From Epiperipatus broadwayi (lineage: Eukaryota; Onychophora; Udeonychophora; Euonychophora; Peripatidae), in NCBI GenBank assembly GCA_028023455.1, contig JAQFVV010006238.1:8669349-8733348 (forward strand): DNA of 64,000 bases, written 5' to 3'. Numbering within the stretch: position 1 is the stretch's first letter; each line of letters starts with the position of its first letter. Position numbers and translations under genes: made by a program. The notes below the pieces were generated by a model. The model had not been told where the DNA came from. It made no database searches and worked only from the letters and a program-made list of their open reading frames with translations. Positions 1-12,157 of this stretch are shown here, one piece after another.

Positions 1-173
1 GGTTTATCAGAAAAACTAAGAAAATAATATGCAAATAAATAAAATCAAAATTAAAAATCTAATTCTGGTAGATTGTTAAAGACAGACATTTTTATAACAG
101 CCCAAAACAAATATATTTTTGTAGCCACATTAAAGCATTTATAAAAAAATATATTAAAAATATTGTTAGATGA

Positions 174-287
174 GTCAAGCATTGTTAGCTGAGAGGTCAT
201 CGCAGCTGCCTGCAAGCAAGCAGTTGGTTGCAGACGGTTGTTGTGGGTTTGCCTCCCGGCCTATGCTATGACATATGGAAAAAAAAT
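174..287 (+). mobile_element. tRNA-derived SINE (family SINE-A)
   Basis: A roughly 110-bp element begins TCAAGCATTGTTAGCTGAGAG and ends in a short A-run after ATGCTATGACATATGG. The same frame recurs at 19,153, 34,438, 40,986, 43,373 (minus) and 47,144, which defines the family. The better copies show an A box of the tRNA-Ser/Leu type and a B box (GGTTCGC.TCCC). Here the A box is degraded to GCTGAGAGGTCA and a GTTG duplication precedes the B box, so this copy is old and probably not transcribed. Confidence 0.75.
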
Positions 288-3200
288 ATTGTCAGATGAA
301 GAGAAAAAAACAATAAAAAACATATAACAATATAGAAGCAAATATAGCTATCGAAGTGTGATTGATTTGTGAATAGCTTAGTAGATGAAAAATGGCAACG
401 ACATCTATAAGTAAAAAAACAGTTTGAAAAATTTCATAAAATAAAATAGTAGTAATCAAATGATTCATTACTTGGGAGGAAAGGTCATATAATATTTGAA
501 TATCAGAAACAAAAACCGAGCTGTGATCTATGCATATTTATCATTGAACTCTACCACTGTTCAAGTCCTTATTGGATAAGCAAAGTGATAGTTTATATAA
601 AAATAGCATTACGTTTTAATAGTATTAAGTCAACCAATGGTGAGCTTAGAAAATTGAATCCTTATTTCCATAATATGGTTTTGTCAACCTTATGGCTGAT
701 GATATATGGAATATTGGTTTTAAAAATCTTTTGAAAAAAATTGTGACACCATTTAAATTTAATCAAAGCAAAGAGTAACAAGATGGTCAGTTAATATTAT
801 GACATTAATTTAACTATTTCCCTATATAAATCTTTGGAGAACTGTACTCTTGTAGTACTTTGTAGCATTCAGTTTAAATTCACTCTTATGGCTACGTGTA
901 GCATTTATTTCATAGTTTTGCATTTAGAACTAAAATATATATTGATTTATTAATTCAATAAAATATGTCAATTTTCAGTACTGAATAGAAAATCTTCTAC
1001 AAAAACCCCAACACTAGTGATTGGTTATTTTTTAGTTTTAAAAATAATTACCCCACTTGTGAAAGTTATTGTAAGAGTGCAACTTTTGTATAAAATCTCA
1101 AAATTGAAGGTCATATATTTTCCATAGTCTGTTTATATATTTACGATTACTTTTACAAAGTATTTATGAAATATGTAATTTTTATGAATATTATGATATG
1201 ACTCAGATTTTATTCAAAAATTATTACTTATAAAAAAGTACACATTAAGATAAACATAATAATGAAAAAGGAATGATTGTGTAAACATTTAAACTTAAAA
1301 GTTTTGTCATATTTTAATAATTTTAAATGGGATTTTAAATTTTGAAGCATAATTTTATTACTTGTTGTATTTCTGAAAAAAATTAATTGTTCACATTTAG
1401 AACTGGTATTCAAATAAGTTTAATCTTATTTATAGTCCATTTATATTAGCAATCCCAAATTATTAAAAACTATTATTCTGATTACATATTTCAGTTTATT
1501 ACTTTTTTTCTATATTTGCAAAATGAAAATAATATTCTTAAGAATGCTTTTTAATTTTAACTTTTATTTTTAAGAAATAAAATTATGAGAATATAATACA
1601 GAATAAAGATTATTAATTAAAATAAAAAGTTGAAAATCTAATCATAATAGTTTGTAAGAGCTTCAAAACATGTGACAGTTTTAGTGAAAGGGTTAATTAG
1701 ATATAATAAATATATACCTAATTAAATCAGCAAATTCCTCTTTATGTCAAATGAATACTTTATAAAAGTTCAAAAAAACAATAGGTTAATGATATATACA
1801 CAAACATGTTTTTTCATAAAAAAAACCCACAATGCTTGAAGGTGCAGATTGGCTGTTGCTGGAGGTTCCACTAATTCAAACAACATGGTGCCTTTGTATT
1901 GGAGTCTCAGAATTCAAAATTTTTAAATGCTAAGTAATACTCATCGTTGACCTCTTAATATGTAAAGCACTTCACATGGGCAGGTAGACAGTATGTGGTC
2001 CCTGCCCATTTACAATCGTAAGAACCATTGTAACTTCCTAATAAAGGTTACTTTTGAAAGATAAAGAAAACCATTTCATAAAATAAATAAAAACATAGAA
2101 CTGTTGCATGCATAATAAATGATTCATGGAGAATCGTAATAAAGTCAAATATAAAGAATGTCATTGGTTAGATGCTTCATTAATTCATTCTTGCTCACAG
2201 TGCTATAAAATAGAAAACTCTATGATTTTATTGTAATGATTAAAGCATATTATAGTGGCTCAATTAACAAAATTCTTGTGCTCTTATGAAACAGTTCAAT
2301 TATTGTGCATGGAACATGGATCTAAGTTACAGTTAATTAAAAACTTCCAATAGAATAGTAAAATTAAGTAAATAATCAAATAGTCTTATTTTTTGGTAGT
2401 TCATAAAAAATTTGAGTCCATGATATTATTCCAAAACATAAAATTCCAGAGTCTGATGTCATTAAAACTCACAGATCAATGTAATAAATTAAATATATAT
2501 AATGAAAGAATGAATGTTAATCCATTAGTTAAAAAACTATCCTGAAGATGCTGACAATTAATTAGCATCATTATCTAACTTGAAACTTATAAAAATGAAT
2601 AATTATTGGAACAGTACTGAGATGCATCAAAGTTTTAAGATGAGAGAGATAGTAGTAAATTCAGTTACCCATTAAGAGAAGTCACTGGGATAAAAAAGCA
2701 TCCAGCAAAATGTTATAAAATAACTAGATGTTAATCTTCAATATATATCTAATACTCTTGCAACATGATAAAATTAATGCTCTCCCTAATACACTGGAAA
2801 ATTTAAAACATATAGCCCATGCCAAAGACTCCCAGAATAAATACAAAGAACACATTAAATTATATTAGTAACCATTAAAATGGTATACATCTTTTAACTG
2901 AATATAAATTCAATGAAATAACCCCAGAACATTATCTACATTTACATATAACACATAAAATTATATTATTAATAAATTATAGAGCTATTAATATAAAAGT
3001 GAGTATTTCTGCTCTATTTATTAACTTACTATTTAACTGTGGTATTATATATAAGAATTTAAATTGTAAATTATGACAATACAAGGCTTGCAGAATTAAT
3101 TTCAGACAAACTACCTTATCAGCTGTACACAAGTTCTAACATTATTAATCATAAAAAAGATAGTTTCAATCAAATATATAAGTAGATGATACACGCTTTA

Positions 3201-4480
3201 TTTCAAAATATATAAAATATAGTTTTGTAATAAATAATGCTGTCAAATATTGACATTTTTATTGTTAAACCTGGTGCCAATTTTTATCAATGGCTGATAT
3301 TTCATTTCTATATAAAATCTTTATTTTATACTAAAACTCAATAAATTCGATTTGATTTGTTTAAAAGTTAAATTACAAATGAAGAAAATATAAGAAGTCA
3401 TATTTAAACTTGGCTAGTATTAAAAAATAAGTTATAATTGGAACAAAGAAAATAAAGATCATTCAGCAATCTGAAATAAAGGTTTTAAAAAAAATCAAAA
3501 TTGTTTTATTTTAAATTCATCTTTAAAACATGAATGAATAAATGATAATGTTTGTTAAATCTACCAAATACTATTTTAAAATCTTATAATTGGTTTTTAA
3601 TTTTTAACATATCTTATAGACAATTTTATCAACTTCTGTTTTTTTAAAAAAAAATAAAACATATACAAATAAAATAAAAGTGTATATGTGTGTTGTGCTT
3701 TTGTTTTAAATAATTATTAAACTATTATTGGGTAAAAATAATCAGAAACATTAATACACAAGCAAATAATCATATTTCTTTTTATTCCAAAAATTTTCTC
3801 AAAGTAATCCCATTAATATTTCATAAAGCAGATTGCAAAGAAATTAAACTGCCTTGGAGTTGCACTTTTTTTAAGAACAATTGAGAAAATTGATTGATGA
3901 ACTGTCTGGAAATTAAAGACCTCTTCAGACTTTTTTTATTTAATAAATCAATAACTTCATGGCAGATTTGTTTTTAAAAATGATCTATATTAATATATAA
4001 TAGAAGAATGATATAGAACTATAGACTTACTATGCTATCTCTGACGTAAACAAGCTATGCAAATTAATGAAATTGATAATTAAAAAGTTAATTACACTAT
4101 TTTATATTATATGCATATTTAATACAATTGTTGGGGTTTATAACAAAAGTGGAGTTTATTTTTCTATCATGTATATGTGTATTAATTGTGTAAAAGATGG
4201 CATATAAAAAGTTGTTAATTTCATAAAATAAATAGTATTTTGTTAATAAATTTATAAATTAATAGTTACATACATAGCAAAAAATCATCATATTGCTTTA
4301 TTCCTCAAATGTTCATAAAATGTTATAGTGTCAGAAACACAAGCATTAAAATCCATCTGATAATATTATGCTTCAATGTCTGACACTCTAATTATTGTGT
4401 TTATTGCAAATTAATATAAACACAGATGAGTGAAAATACATTTATAATGTATATTTATTAAAATAAAATAAACCAAATAT
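288..4480. other. AT-rich stretch without recognised features
   Basis: About 4.2 kb of AT-rich DNA with stops in all frames. I see no coding pattern, no tRNA boxes and no long tandem repeat. The single structure worth listing is the short hairpin at 1,976-2,009. The piece at 470-560 shares loose wording with 20,610-20,680 (CTTGGAGG, GGTCATATA, TTTGAA.ATCAGAA), which may be a very old repeat. Confidence 0.6.
1976..2009. repeat. 9-bp-arm hairpin
   Basis: ATGGGCAGG is followed 16 bases later by its exact reverse complement CCTGCCCAT. The arms are GC-rich against an AT-rich background, so the hairpin stands out. It is too short to assign to a family. Confidence 0.5.
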
Positions 4481-4663
4481 CATCACCAACCATTATCAAT
4501 CCACTGCAGGATGAATGTCTCCCCAAGTTCAAACCATCTTCTCCAATCTTTAGCATCTCTTCTCTACATCACTTCTGCACACTTTCTTATTTAATCCATC
4601 CATCTCACATGTAATCTTTTTTTTTGGGTCTTTTACAATCTTTTGCAATGCAGTTTAAGATTA
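4481..4663 (-). mobile_element. LINE-A 3' fragment (RTE-like)
   Basis: Minus-strand reading gives the C-terminal end of an RTE-like reverse transcriptase: an RPH.RWMDE-type segment, a K.CR..C-type segment, then the family's last block ending CTGCAGTGGATTGATAATGG and a GATGATG tail. Related 3' ends lie at 5,321, 12,158, 24,865, 47,648 and 50,553. This copy is 5'-truncated within the C-terminal region. The insertion of extra T residues near 4,617-4,626 breaks the frame. A plus-strand ORF starting at 4,624 is antisense to it and has no recognisable content. Confidence 0.8.
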
Positions 4664-5320
4664 CACTATATACAGTGGTCATACAAACAACTGCTACACA
4701 TTGTGATGTAAAGCTTCTAGTTGCCATGCAACTACAGAAAGAAGTGATTCCAAGTACCATTATAATTTTACCTTCTACTTCCAGCTGTATTGTGACAGCC
4801 TGCCTTGTGAGTAATTATGGTGACATTATTGTTTGTATTCTGGAAGATTGCCTCACATCTGCATTAGGTTATAGCACTTCCAATTCTAAACATAAACTAA
4901 CCTTCCTATATTACCCATTTAGCTTTGACAATTGATGTCTCTTGAAGGATATGTATTCTGCATTTTAGCTTTGTGCCTAATCTTGAAACAGGTTGACTAT
5001 TTATTGCTGGATTTCCATCTATAATGAAAATATTTGGATTCAGTGAGCATCATTGGCACATTCTTGCCATTGTATATATGTTATTTATCCCTGATCTAGA
5101 TAACATAGAATCTGGATTGTCCACTATTTGAAAGCAAGTGAAATATGTCACTAACATTATACAAAATCACAGAGGACATAAATACATACAAACATGTGTA
5201 CCATTTTCACAATAAATGAATATAATTAAATTTAAAATAATTCTATAAATAAAAATTTAATTATTGTTTAAATCAACTAACAACACTTTATAATATAAAT
5301 ATTATAATAGACACATTGTA
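4664..5320. other. unassigned stretch between two LINE-A copies
   Basis: No recognisable repeat or coding sequence. It lies between two LINE-A fragments in the same orientation, so it may be old insertion debris. Confidence 0.45.
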
Positions 5321-5868
5321 ATTATCATCATTATCATCAATCATTATCAATACACTGCAGGATGAAGGTCTCTCCAAGTTCAATCCATCTTCTCTGATCT
5401 TTAGCTTCTCTTCTCCACAACACCTCTGCACACTTTCTTATTTTATCCATCCATCTCACATGTAGTCTCTTTCAGTCTTTTACAATCTCTAAGAATCCAG
5501 TTTAAGATTTTAATCATCTATCTATTATTGTCTATTCTAGCAATATGTCCAGCACAACTCCACTTCAGTCTTTTAATTTTTTTCAATGAAGTCAGTAACA
5601 CCTGTTTGTTTTCTTACTTACATATTGCATTTTTAATTTCTTTTTGTTACTCCTAACATGCATCTTTCCATAATTCTTTGAGTGGTCTGAAGTCTCTGTA
5701 TTGCTCTTCTATTAAGTGTCCCAATCTCAGATTCATAAGTAAGAACTGATAAAACACATTTATTAAAAAACCTTCCTTGTCAAACACATAGGCATATTTT
5801 CTTTTAGTATCAAGCTATTTCTATCAAAAGTATTCCAACCAAGTTTAATTCTATGATTAATTTCATCT
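5321..5868 (-). pseudogene. LINE-A 3' half, RTE-like reverse transcriptase C-terminus
   Basis: This is the longest LINE-A copy here. On the minus strand it reads in order: a KRRI-type segment (EINHRIKLGW), an unspecified thumb region (LTRKVF), a LTYESEI segment matching the LTYGAETW landmark of RTE-like endonuclease/reverse transcriptases, an MERCMLGVTKRN segment, a TGVTDFIEKIKRLKWSC.GHIAR segment, then the 3' end with a GATAATGATGAT tail at 5,321. Several frameshifts and stops interrupt it, and the catalytic reverse-transcriptase motifs and the endonuclease lie beyond the 5' truncation. In a live element the protein would carry out target-primed reverse transcription; this copy is dead. Its 5' break abuts the FB1 element at 5,868. 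The RTE-like assignment rests on remembered family landmarks, and I am sure of non-LTR origin but less sure of the exact clade. Confidence 0.82.
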
Positions 5869-6392
5869 ATCATTTAATACTAACTGTTTAATTTTTTTTA
5901 AAAAAAGATTCAAACTTTATTTAAATTTTGAATTACGTTCAACTTAAAATAACAGCATGCAGGTTAATATATAATGTGTAACATTTCACGTGGTATTATT
6001 CTTGTCTATTCTTGTGGTGTTTCTGTCCTAAGCAGTGACAATACAGGCATGGGAATCGAACCTAAAATATTTAGGTTTATAAATATTAAACCTAATGTGA
6101 TACTCTAATTGATGTCTTTGACAGTATAGCCTAGTTGGCTAGGACATCATTTAAAACTCAGTCTTATTGAGTATAGAAGTCTCTGATTCTAATCCTATCC
6201 TAGTAATGCCAGTGATCAGGCCAGCAACACCTGAAGAAGAGAGATTATAATATTGCTCAAAGTGTTGTGTTATATACTAATCTATACACCGTAAATAACA
6301 GTGGAATGTATTTAAAAAGTTTAAATAAATATTTGAATTTTTTTAAAAGCATTTAACATTTAATATTATATAAAGAAAATATTCCAACATAT
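5868..6392. mobile_element. FB1 palindromic element, near-complete copy 1
   Basis: The left arm (about 5,868-6,115) and right arm (about 6,112-6,392) are imperfect reverse complements. Outer parts carry CAAACTTTATTTAAA and its complement TTTAAATAAAT. Inner parts carry a B-box-like GGTTCGATTCCC (minus, near 6,055) and a tRNA-like D-arm TAGCCTAGTTGGCTAGGACA (plus, near 6,126). The arms meet at GTCTTTGAC (6,114). The right end is ATTCCAACAT, matching the TGTTGGA.TATTTCC terminus seen in other copies. No coding capacity. Confidence 0.8.
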
Positions 6393-6875
6393 AATTTTAA
6401 CTACTATACATTTAATCGCAAACTTTCATTTTTATTTGACAAATGCAATAATGCTGTAATAAAAGGTTATTTTTTTCCAAAGTGAAACTAATTTTTAATT
6501 ATTTGCCATATAATTACCCAAGAGTAAAAATTCATTTAATGTAAGTTAATTTCGTTTAAGATTTATCTGATTTTCCTTAAAATGAAGTAACTATATTAGA
6601 TGAATATGTTTCATTACCATAAAAAATTTAATCATTTGTAGGCGCAAATTAATAAGCTGTCTAATAAATTTGGGTCAAAGGGAAGTAATTTTATTAATGA
6701 AAGTTTTATATATATATATTTTACTTTTAATTATTCTAATGACTACCCTGGATGACTTGGTGCCGAGATAAAGTTATAAGCTATCAAGTTCGAGGTCCAT
6801 GGTCCATGACATTATCTTTAAGGGAAGTTAACTATATAAAAAAAAATATATAAATACAGAATAATATCCAATTAC
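6393..6875. other. AT-rich spacer
   Basis: AT-rich and mostly featureless. A tRNA-box-like patch at about 6,740-6,800 (GGATGACTTGGTGCCGAGAT, then AAGTTCGAGGTCC) has A- and B-box-like words at roughly tRNA spacing, but I could not fold it into arms and it matches none of the other families. Confidence 0.4.
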
Positions 6876-7073
6876 ATGTTAGATTAATTCCAATATCTAG
6901 AATTAATTATTACATTTTTTTAAAAAAAAGTTATTTAAATTGAAAACTCAACTGTTAGTAACCTGTGTCGCATTATTTACAGTTAAGTATATTTGAAAAG
7001 TTTACATGAAGCTCAAATTTTTCTAACGATATTTAACAATTAATTCTAGATGAGGGAAAATGGTCTAATATAT
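6876..7073. mobile_element. FB1 internal-deletion derivative
   Basis: A shortened palindrome of about 200 bp: the left half carries ATGTTAGATTAATTCC and TCAACTGTTAGTAACC, the right half their complements, ending GAGGGAAAATGGTCTAATAT. The tRNA-like centre is missing, as in classic MITE deletion products. AATTAC occurs immediately outside both ends and could be a target duplication, but similar bases flank other copies, so this is not secure. Confidence 0.7.
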
Positions 7074-7654
7074 AATTACAATTAAAATCCATCATCAGAT
7101 GTCTTCAGACAAAGAATAATCAACTAAAAATGAATTTTGCAATGAGTATAAAAGCAATCTATAAACTATGTTCACAAATGTCACATGTTACTCATTTGGC
7201 TATTATGTCAAATTTTGTGAAGGCTGTTTTGCAATTTGTCATCTTATCTTTGAATGTTCTCAACAAACTTTTTCTTTTGAATAACTTCAACATTTCGCTT
7301 AAGTTCAGATCTCCAGTGAATATTAAATGTTTAAATTATGATCATAATGAAAGCAATCATTATTGCTGAAAAGTTTGAAAAATTTTTTATTTAAAAAAGT
7401 GTTTTTTTTTTTTTTGAAAAGTCATGCCTAAGTCTATATAAATGTTCCTATAATGCTCCTTTAAAAAGTAGTATTGTAGAAGCATCTTTAAATGACATTT
7501 TTGTTGTAACATTAATGTTATGATAATAGGGAATTTAAGCCACATTTCAATATAACAAAATTAGGGCTATGATAACTTTCCACTAAGTAGTACAACTCAT
7601 ATGAAATATCATATCTTTGCATTTTTAAATGCTGCATCCAGAACATTAAAATCT

Positions 7655-7882
7655 GTGCTACATCTAAATATCCATGTCTGTCTGTGCTACACCTAAATAT
7701 CCATGTCTGTCTGTTCTAGACCTAAATATCCATGTCTGTCTGTGCTACACCTAAATATCCATGTCTGTCTATGCTACACCTAAATATCCATGTCTGGGCT
7801 ACACCTAGACACCCATGTCTGTCTGTGCCACTCCTACATATCCATGTCTGTCTGTGCTACACCTAAATATTCATGACTGTCT
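7655..7882. repeat. 29-bp minisatellite, about 8 units
   Basis: Unit GTGCTACACCTAAATATCCA followed by TGTCTGTCT repeats about eight times with few substitutions; one unit near 7,790 is shortened. It is a continuous head-to-tail array without spacers, so it is not a CRISPR. No coding function is evident. Confidence 0.9.
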
Positions 7883-8141
7883 TTCTATCAAAAAAGGATT
7901 TAGAAAATATAAACTGATTTTTTTTTCTCATATTCATAACAAATCAAGCTGAAAGTTGGTGAAATTTTTTTTATCATTTGTTAACAAGTTATCTACATTT
8001 TTTGAACAATAAAAATTATTATAGAGTACTTGAAAACATGAAAAACATTCTATAGACCATCATTTAAAATTTTCTCAAAAAACACAATGATTGAACTGTC
8101 TGAAAGTATGTAATGATGGATTTCTACTAGTAATTATAAAA

Positions 8142-8595
8142 GGACTATTTCTATTACTGGTCAATATGTAACATGTGATATTTCAAATGGCATTATTCTT
8201 TTCCATTCTTCGGGTGTTTCTGTCCTAACCAGTAACTGTACTAACAAGAGAATCAAATCTGGAATCTTTAACTTCAAGAATATTGAACTTAATGTGGTGG
8301 TTTAACCAATGTCTTTGATAGAATAGTCTAACTGAACATAGCATCACTTAAAATTCAGTATTCATAAAAGTAAAAGCATCAGATTTGAGGCTATGCTAGC
8401 ACCATCATTGATCAGAACATTACCACCTGAAGATGAGAAAAGAATACTGCCATTCAAAACCTTATGTTGTATACTAACCTCCATTATATTATTAACAATC
8501 GTATTTAAAGTGTTGAAATAAAGTTTAAATTTTTGTAAATACATTCAACATTTAATTCTAAATAAAGGAAATATTCCAACATATAATTACAAATT
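8142..8595. mobile_element. FB1 palindromic element, copy 2
   Basis: Second near-complete FB1 copy. The minus-strand half (8,142-8,318) carries a B-box-like AGATTTGATTCTC; the plus half (8,310-8,595) carries AATAGTCTAACTG and the body words ACCACCTGAAGATGAGAA and AATAAAGTTTAAATTTTTG. The centre is again GTCTTTGAT (8,311). The right end is GGAAATATTCCAACATATAA. The left arm is shorter than the right, having lost most of its TTTATTTAAACTTT segment. Confidence 0.75.
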
Positions 8596-9469
8596 ACAAT
8601 GTTCAATGTCTATATAGTCTAGAAGTCATTAAGATGTAATTCTCATTTATGCTTTTATTAGGTTAATTTGATTTTCAAATCTAAAAATCATCTTTATTCT
8701 TGTCTTTTGTACCTACCTATGAAGATATTCCATGATCATTGGCATAAACATGTAAGACCAACATTTTATCTGATATCAGTCTAAAAAAAAATTACAATAT
8801 GAATAAATTTGTAAACACTCACTTACTAGAGTTTAGTTGAAAAAGTAAACAATTAATAACTATAAACTAATTAATAGCATTGAGCTAGCTTTCAGAAGCA
8901 TGTAAGTTGACAATCTTCTAATTTCAAAACATTTTTATTGACTGTTATATTTAACTGAGTTGTTGTAAATAAATTGTTTAAATGTTATACAAATCACTCC
9001 CTTTCTCACAATATTTTTTTTCATTTTTGGATTTTCCTGGCAAAAAAATAAATATGTCAATTGCTCTTTTTAATTTTCTAAGACTACGTTGACTTTCTGG
9101 TAACAAAATATCTATGACTGGAAGTGAATAATTACACAATGTTTCTAAAAATGTAGTGATTAGCAATAATATTTTATAATAATTACTGATTTTTTTTTAA
9201 ACTCCATTATTTTTATGTACCAGATGAATAGACGTGTCTTTAAAATTAGAGTTTCACAATTCAATTAGTCCATGTAAAATTATCTTATTAGGTCACCGTA
9301 TTTTAACAGATTTCCAAACTTTCCATCTTTAAATTTATAAGTAGATTGTAATTCAATGCAAACATGTTTTCCATGTTTCATAAGAAAAGAATGTATTTAA
9401 TACTGATTTACACTTTGGGGAGAAAAACAAATACTTAATGTAATAGCTTGTAATTATAATTTCTGTGAT
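8596..9469. other. AT-rich stretch without recognised features
   Basis: No repeat, RNA or coding signal that I can support. A minus-strand ORF at 8,978-9,166 has no recognisable domain and looks like chance. Confidence 0.5.
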
Positions 9470-9716
9470 ACTGTTTTAAATATTAAAAGTGTTTAAAAAA
9501 GTTTAAATTTTATTTAATTCTTTCTACGAGTTCCAATGAGAGTTAACACACCAGTTAATGTATAATCTAACATTTCAAGTGGTGTTATTACGCTTCCATC
9601 TTTAGGTATTGCTAATCTGACTAGTGGTCAATATTAATATGGGAAATCAAAAAGAGCTTTAGATTTACAAATACGGAAATTAAGATATTACTCTCATCAT
9701 TTATACTATTCTATCA
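9470..9716 (-). mobile_element. FB1 single arm (minus)
   Basis: One FB1 arm in minus orientation: AAGTTTAAATTTTATTTAA, then CACACCAGTTAATGTATAAT, then TTAGGTATTGCTAATCTGACT, then GGGAAATCAAAAAGAG at the B-box position, ending near TACTATTCTATCAG where the centre would begin. The opposite arm is absent. Confidence 0.6.
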
Positions 9717-10790
9717 GTAAAAATTTTAAATAATTATCTATGAATATTTTTTGGTTTTTTCTAAGTTTTCTTAAGGACAAACTGAACGAGTGATATCCAA
9801 ACATTGTAGATTATTTCACATTTGATAAAATGAAAATCCCTGATCAAATCTCAGCAGATAATTAGGATAAATACATAATTAAAATTCACTTTAATTCTTT
9901 CATCATTATTCAAATGGTGGTCAAAAGATATCTTTCTTCTTCTCACCACATTCTAATGTGTTAAAAATATCAAACACATATTTAATAGAATACATCATTT
10001 TTATATCATATTGTCATTTTGCATGTATGAAACAGATTAAATCTCTATATTGTTTATGAGGTTGTTTTATAATTCTTCCAAGAAAGGAATATGACCAAAT
10101 TAATCTTAGTGAAGGCATACTAACATAATAACTGTCAGAGGATGAGTTAGAATTGTATCTACAACAAGATCCTTAAGACAATTTTATATATCACAAATAC
10201 AAACTTAAAAATCCAAATTGAAAACTTTTGCATTAACAATTTTTTTCTAAAGAATCAATATCATTATGTTTTACTAATTCACCTGAAATAATGCTTACTT
10301 ATCTTGTGTTGAAAATGAAAGTATTCATTTATTAGTATTCATATTCGTAAAAAGTGCATGTACCTTAGCTTGAAAGACTGATCTTTAGTTTATTACAATT
10401 CATAAACATAGCACTATATAAAATAAATGCCTCACTTACTTACTTATTGCAACTGTTATTTAATTTTGGAATATATTAATCTCAGCTTTGGCCAATAAAC
10501 TGCATCTTATCACTGTGTTTGTGTAGTATTAATCTGTTTTTTCAATTCTGTTTACTAAATGTAATATACAATGTATAGTGTACAAGATGTCATTATTTTG
10601 GACAAGGATGTTTAAAACAATAAGACCCCTTTTTAATTACAAATTTCTTTATTCAAAATAAATTTTTATGCTATTTAATCCATACAATTTATAAAACTTT
10701 GATAACAATAGATAATTTAAGCTTTAGAGCCAATGCCATGGCAGAAAAAAAAATTAAAAAGGTGCTTACTTGACAATGAAAAATAATATC
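9717..10790. other. AT-rich stretch without recognised features
   Basis: About 1.1 kb with no recognised repeat or coding signal. Confidence 0.5.
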
Positions 10791-11665
10791 AAAAGCACCA
10801 CTCAGTGCAAGCCAGAGTAATCAATGGATGTAAGAAGACTTATGCATAAAATTCTTATCTAGTATCTACTCATCCAATATCCCCAGACTAGTTTCTAGCT
10901 TGTGGATTTTATGAGTAAGTAGTCTTGGATCTGAGAGAACTGCACCTAGATTATAGAATCTAATGCAACTCTCCAGTAGTCACCTTTTATCTTTTTAGGT
11001 AACTATAAAGCTTTGAGTTCAAAATGATAACGTAAAAATGTTTTCAATTCAATCTCATTAGCTTGTCTAATTGTATAGATCTGAACTTAGTTCATAATCC
11101 ATACTTTTTGCTGTATTCATTGATTATTCTGGCTCGTACTGAATGGCACTACTGTGTGGAAAATTTAGCCACTTTGTAGATAGCTTGTGTAAGTGTAAAG
11201 AATGGAGATCATGTGATGATTAGAAGTTTAATACCAATCTTACCCAATAGGTTTATGCTGATTCTGATTATTAAAGAACCAATGACACCAAAAAGTATGG
11301 ATGCTAAACTGAGTTCAGATATATACAACTATACATACTAATGAGCTTGAATTGAAAACATTTTAGTGTTTTCATTTGGACCCAAATTTTTATAGTTAGC
11401 AAAAAAATAAAAGGTGGCTGCTGGAGGGTTGCATTAGATGCTAAGATCTAAGTGCAGTGCTCTCAGATCCAAGGCTCCTCACTGATGACACCACAAGCTA
11501 GAAAAAGTCTGGGAATGTCGGATGAGTAGGCACTACCTTATTGCATTCATTGAATACTCTGGAGTGCACTGAGTGATGCTACTGTATAAAGAGTTTAGCC
11601 TCTGTGTAAAGCAGCTTGTGCAATCATAAGGAATGGTGATCATGTGTTTATAGTGGTTTAAAAAT
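10791..11665. mobile_element. FB2 palindromic element (large copy)
   Basis: The left arm (about 10,794-11,105) and right arm (about 11,285-11,583) are reverse complements over about 300 bp: CACTCAGTGCAAGCCAGAGTA pairs with ACTCTGGAGTGCACTGAGTG, TTTCTAGCTTGTGG pairs with CCACAAGCTAGAAA, and ATGTTTTCAATTCAA pairs with TTGAATTGAAAACAT. The block after the right arm (11,541-11,665: TTCATTGAATACTCTGG, GAGTTTAGCCTCTGTGTAAA, GGTGATCATGTG) is repeated in direct orientation in the spacer at 11,115-11,240, so the element is a compound of inverted and direct copies. Related pieces lie at 40,524 and 63,190. No coding capacity. Confidence 0.75.
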
Positions 11666-11761
11666 AATATCATAACTCAGCTTAGTGTGATTGTCTTTAA
11701 AAAAAAATGGAGAATTAGATGAACAATCACAGATAAAGTGTATAAATGTTTCTACTGACTG

Positions 11762-12070
11762 ATATCATTGACAAATTAGCTTAGTCACTTGGAGTGAAAA
11801 TTTAAATAGAGTATTCATGAATATAAGAGTCACAGGTTTAATTCCCACACTAGTACTATAATTGATTAGGCAAGAAACACCTAAGAAAAGAGGAAACTAA
11901 TATCATTCAAAATACTATTATTATATATTAACTTCTGTATTGTTACTAACAGTTAAAATTGCTTGAAAATGTTAAATAAATTTTGATCTTTCTAAAGATA
12001 TTTTCCAAGTAATATTCAATGATGAAAATAGTCCAACAATTAGAAAAAAAATATCATTATCACACACATT
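11762..12070 (+). mobile_element. FB1 single arm (plus)
   Basis: Plus-strand FB1 half with a degraded D-arm (AGCTTAGTCACTTGG), B-box-like CACAGGTTTAATTCCCAC, then the body words GGCAAGAAACACCTAAGAAA, CTAACAGTTAAAATTGC and TTAAATAAATTTTGATC, ending GAAAATAGTCCAACAATT. No left arm. Confidence 0.7.
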
Positions 12071-12157
12071 TCCATCAAGCACAATATAGGCTGAAATATA
12101 GTTTAATAACAATATTATGAATTAGAGTTAATAAAAAGCAACCTAATGTTTTATTTA

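Noticed and set aside
470-560. Shared repeat with 20,610-20,680
   Set aside because: The common words are short and AT-rich; not strong enough to call a family.
4624-4935. 103-codon plus-strand ORF
   Set aside because: Its start lies antisense in a LINE-A fragment and the rest has no recognisable domain; it is expected by chance in AT-rich DNA.
6226-6260. Hammerhead core in FB1 (ACCTGAAGAAGAGAG)
   Set aside because: CTGAAGA is present, but no stem plus GAAA follows in any copy.
6740-6800. tRNA-like gene or SINE (A- and B-box-like words)
   Set aside because: No pairing arms and no second copy.
7655-7882. CRISPR-like regular repeat
   Set aside because: The 29-bp units are contiguous without unique spacers, and the sequence is eukaryotic.
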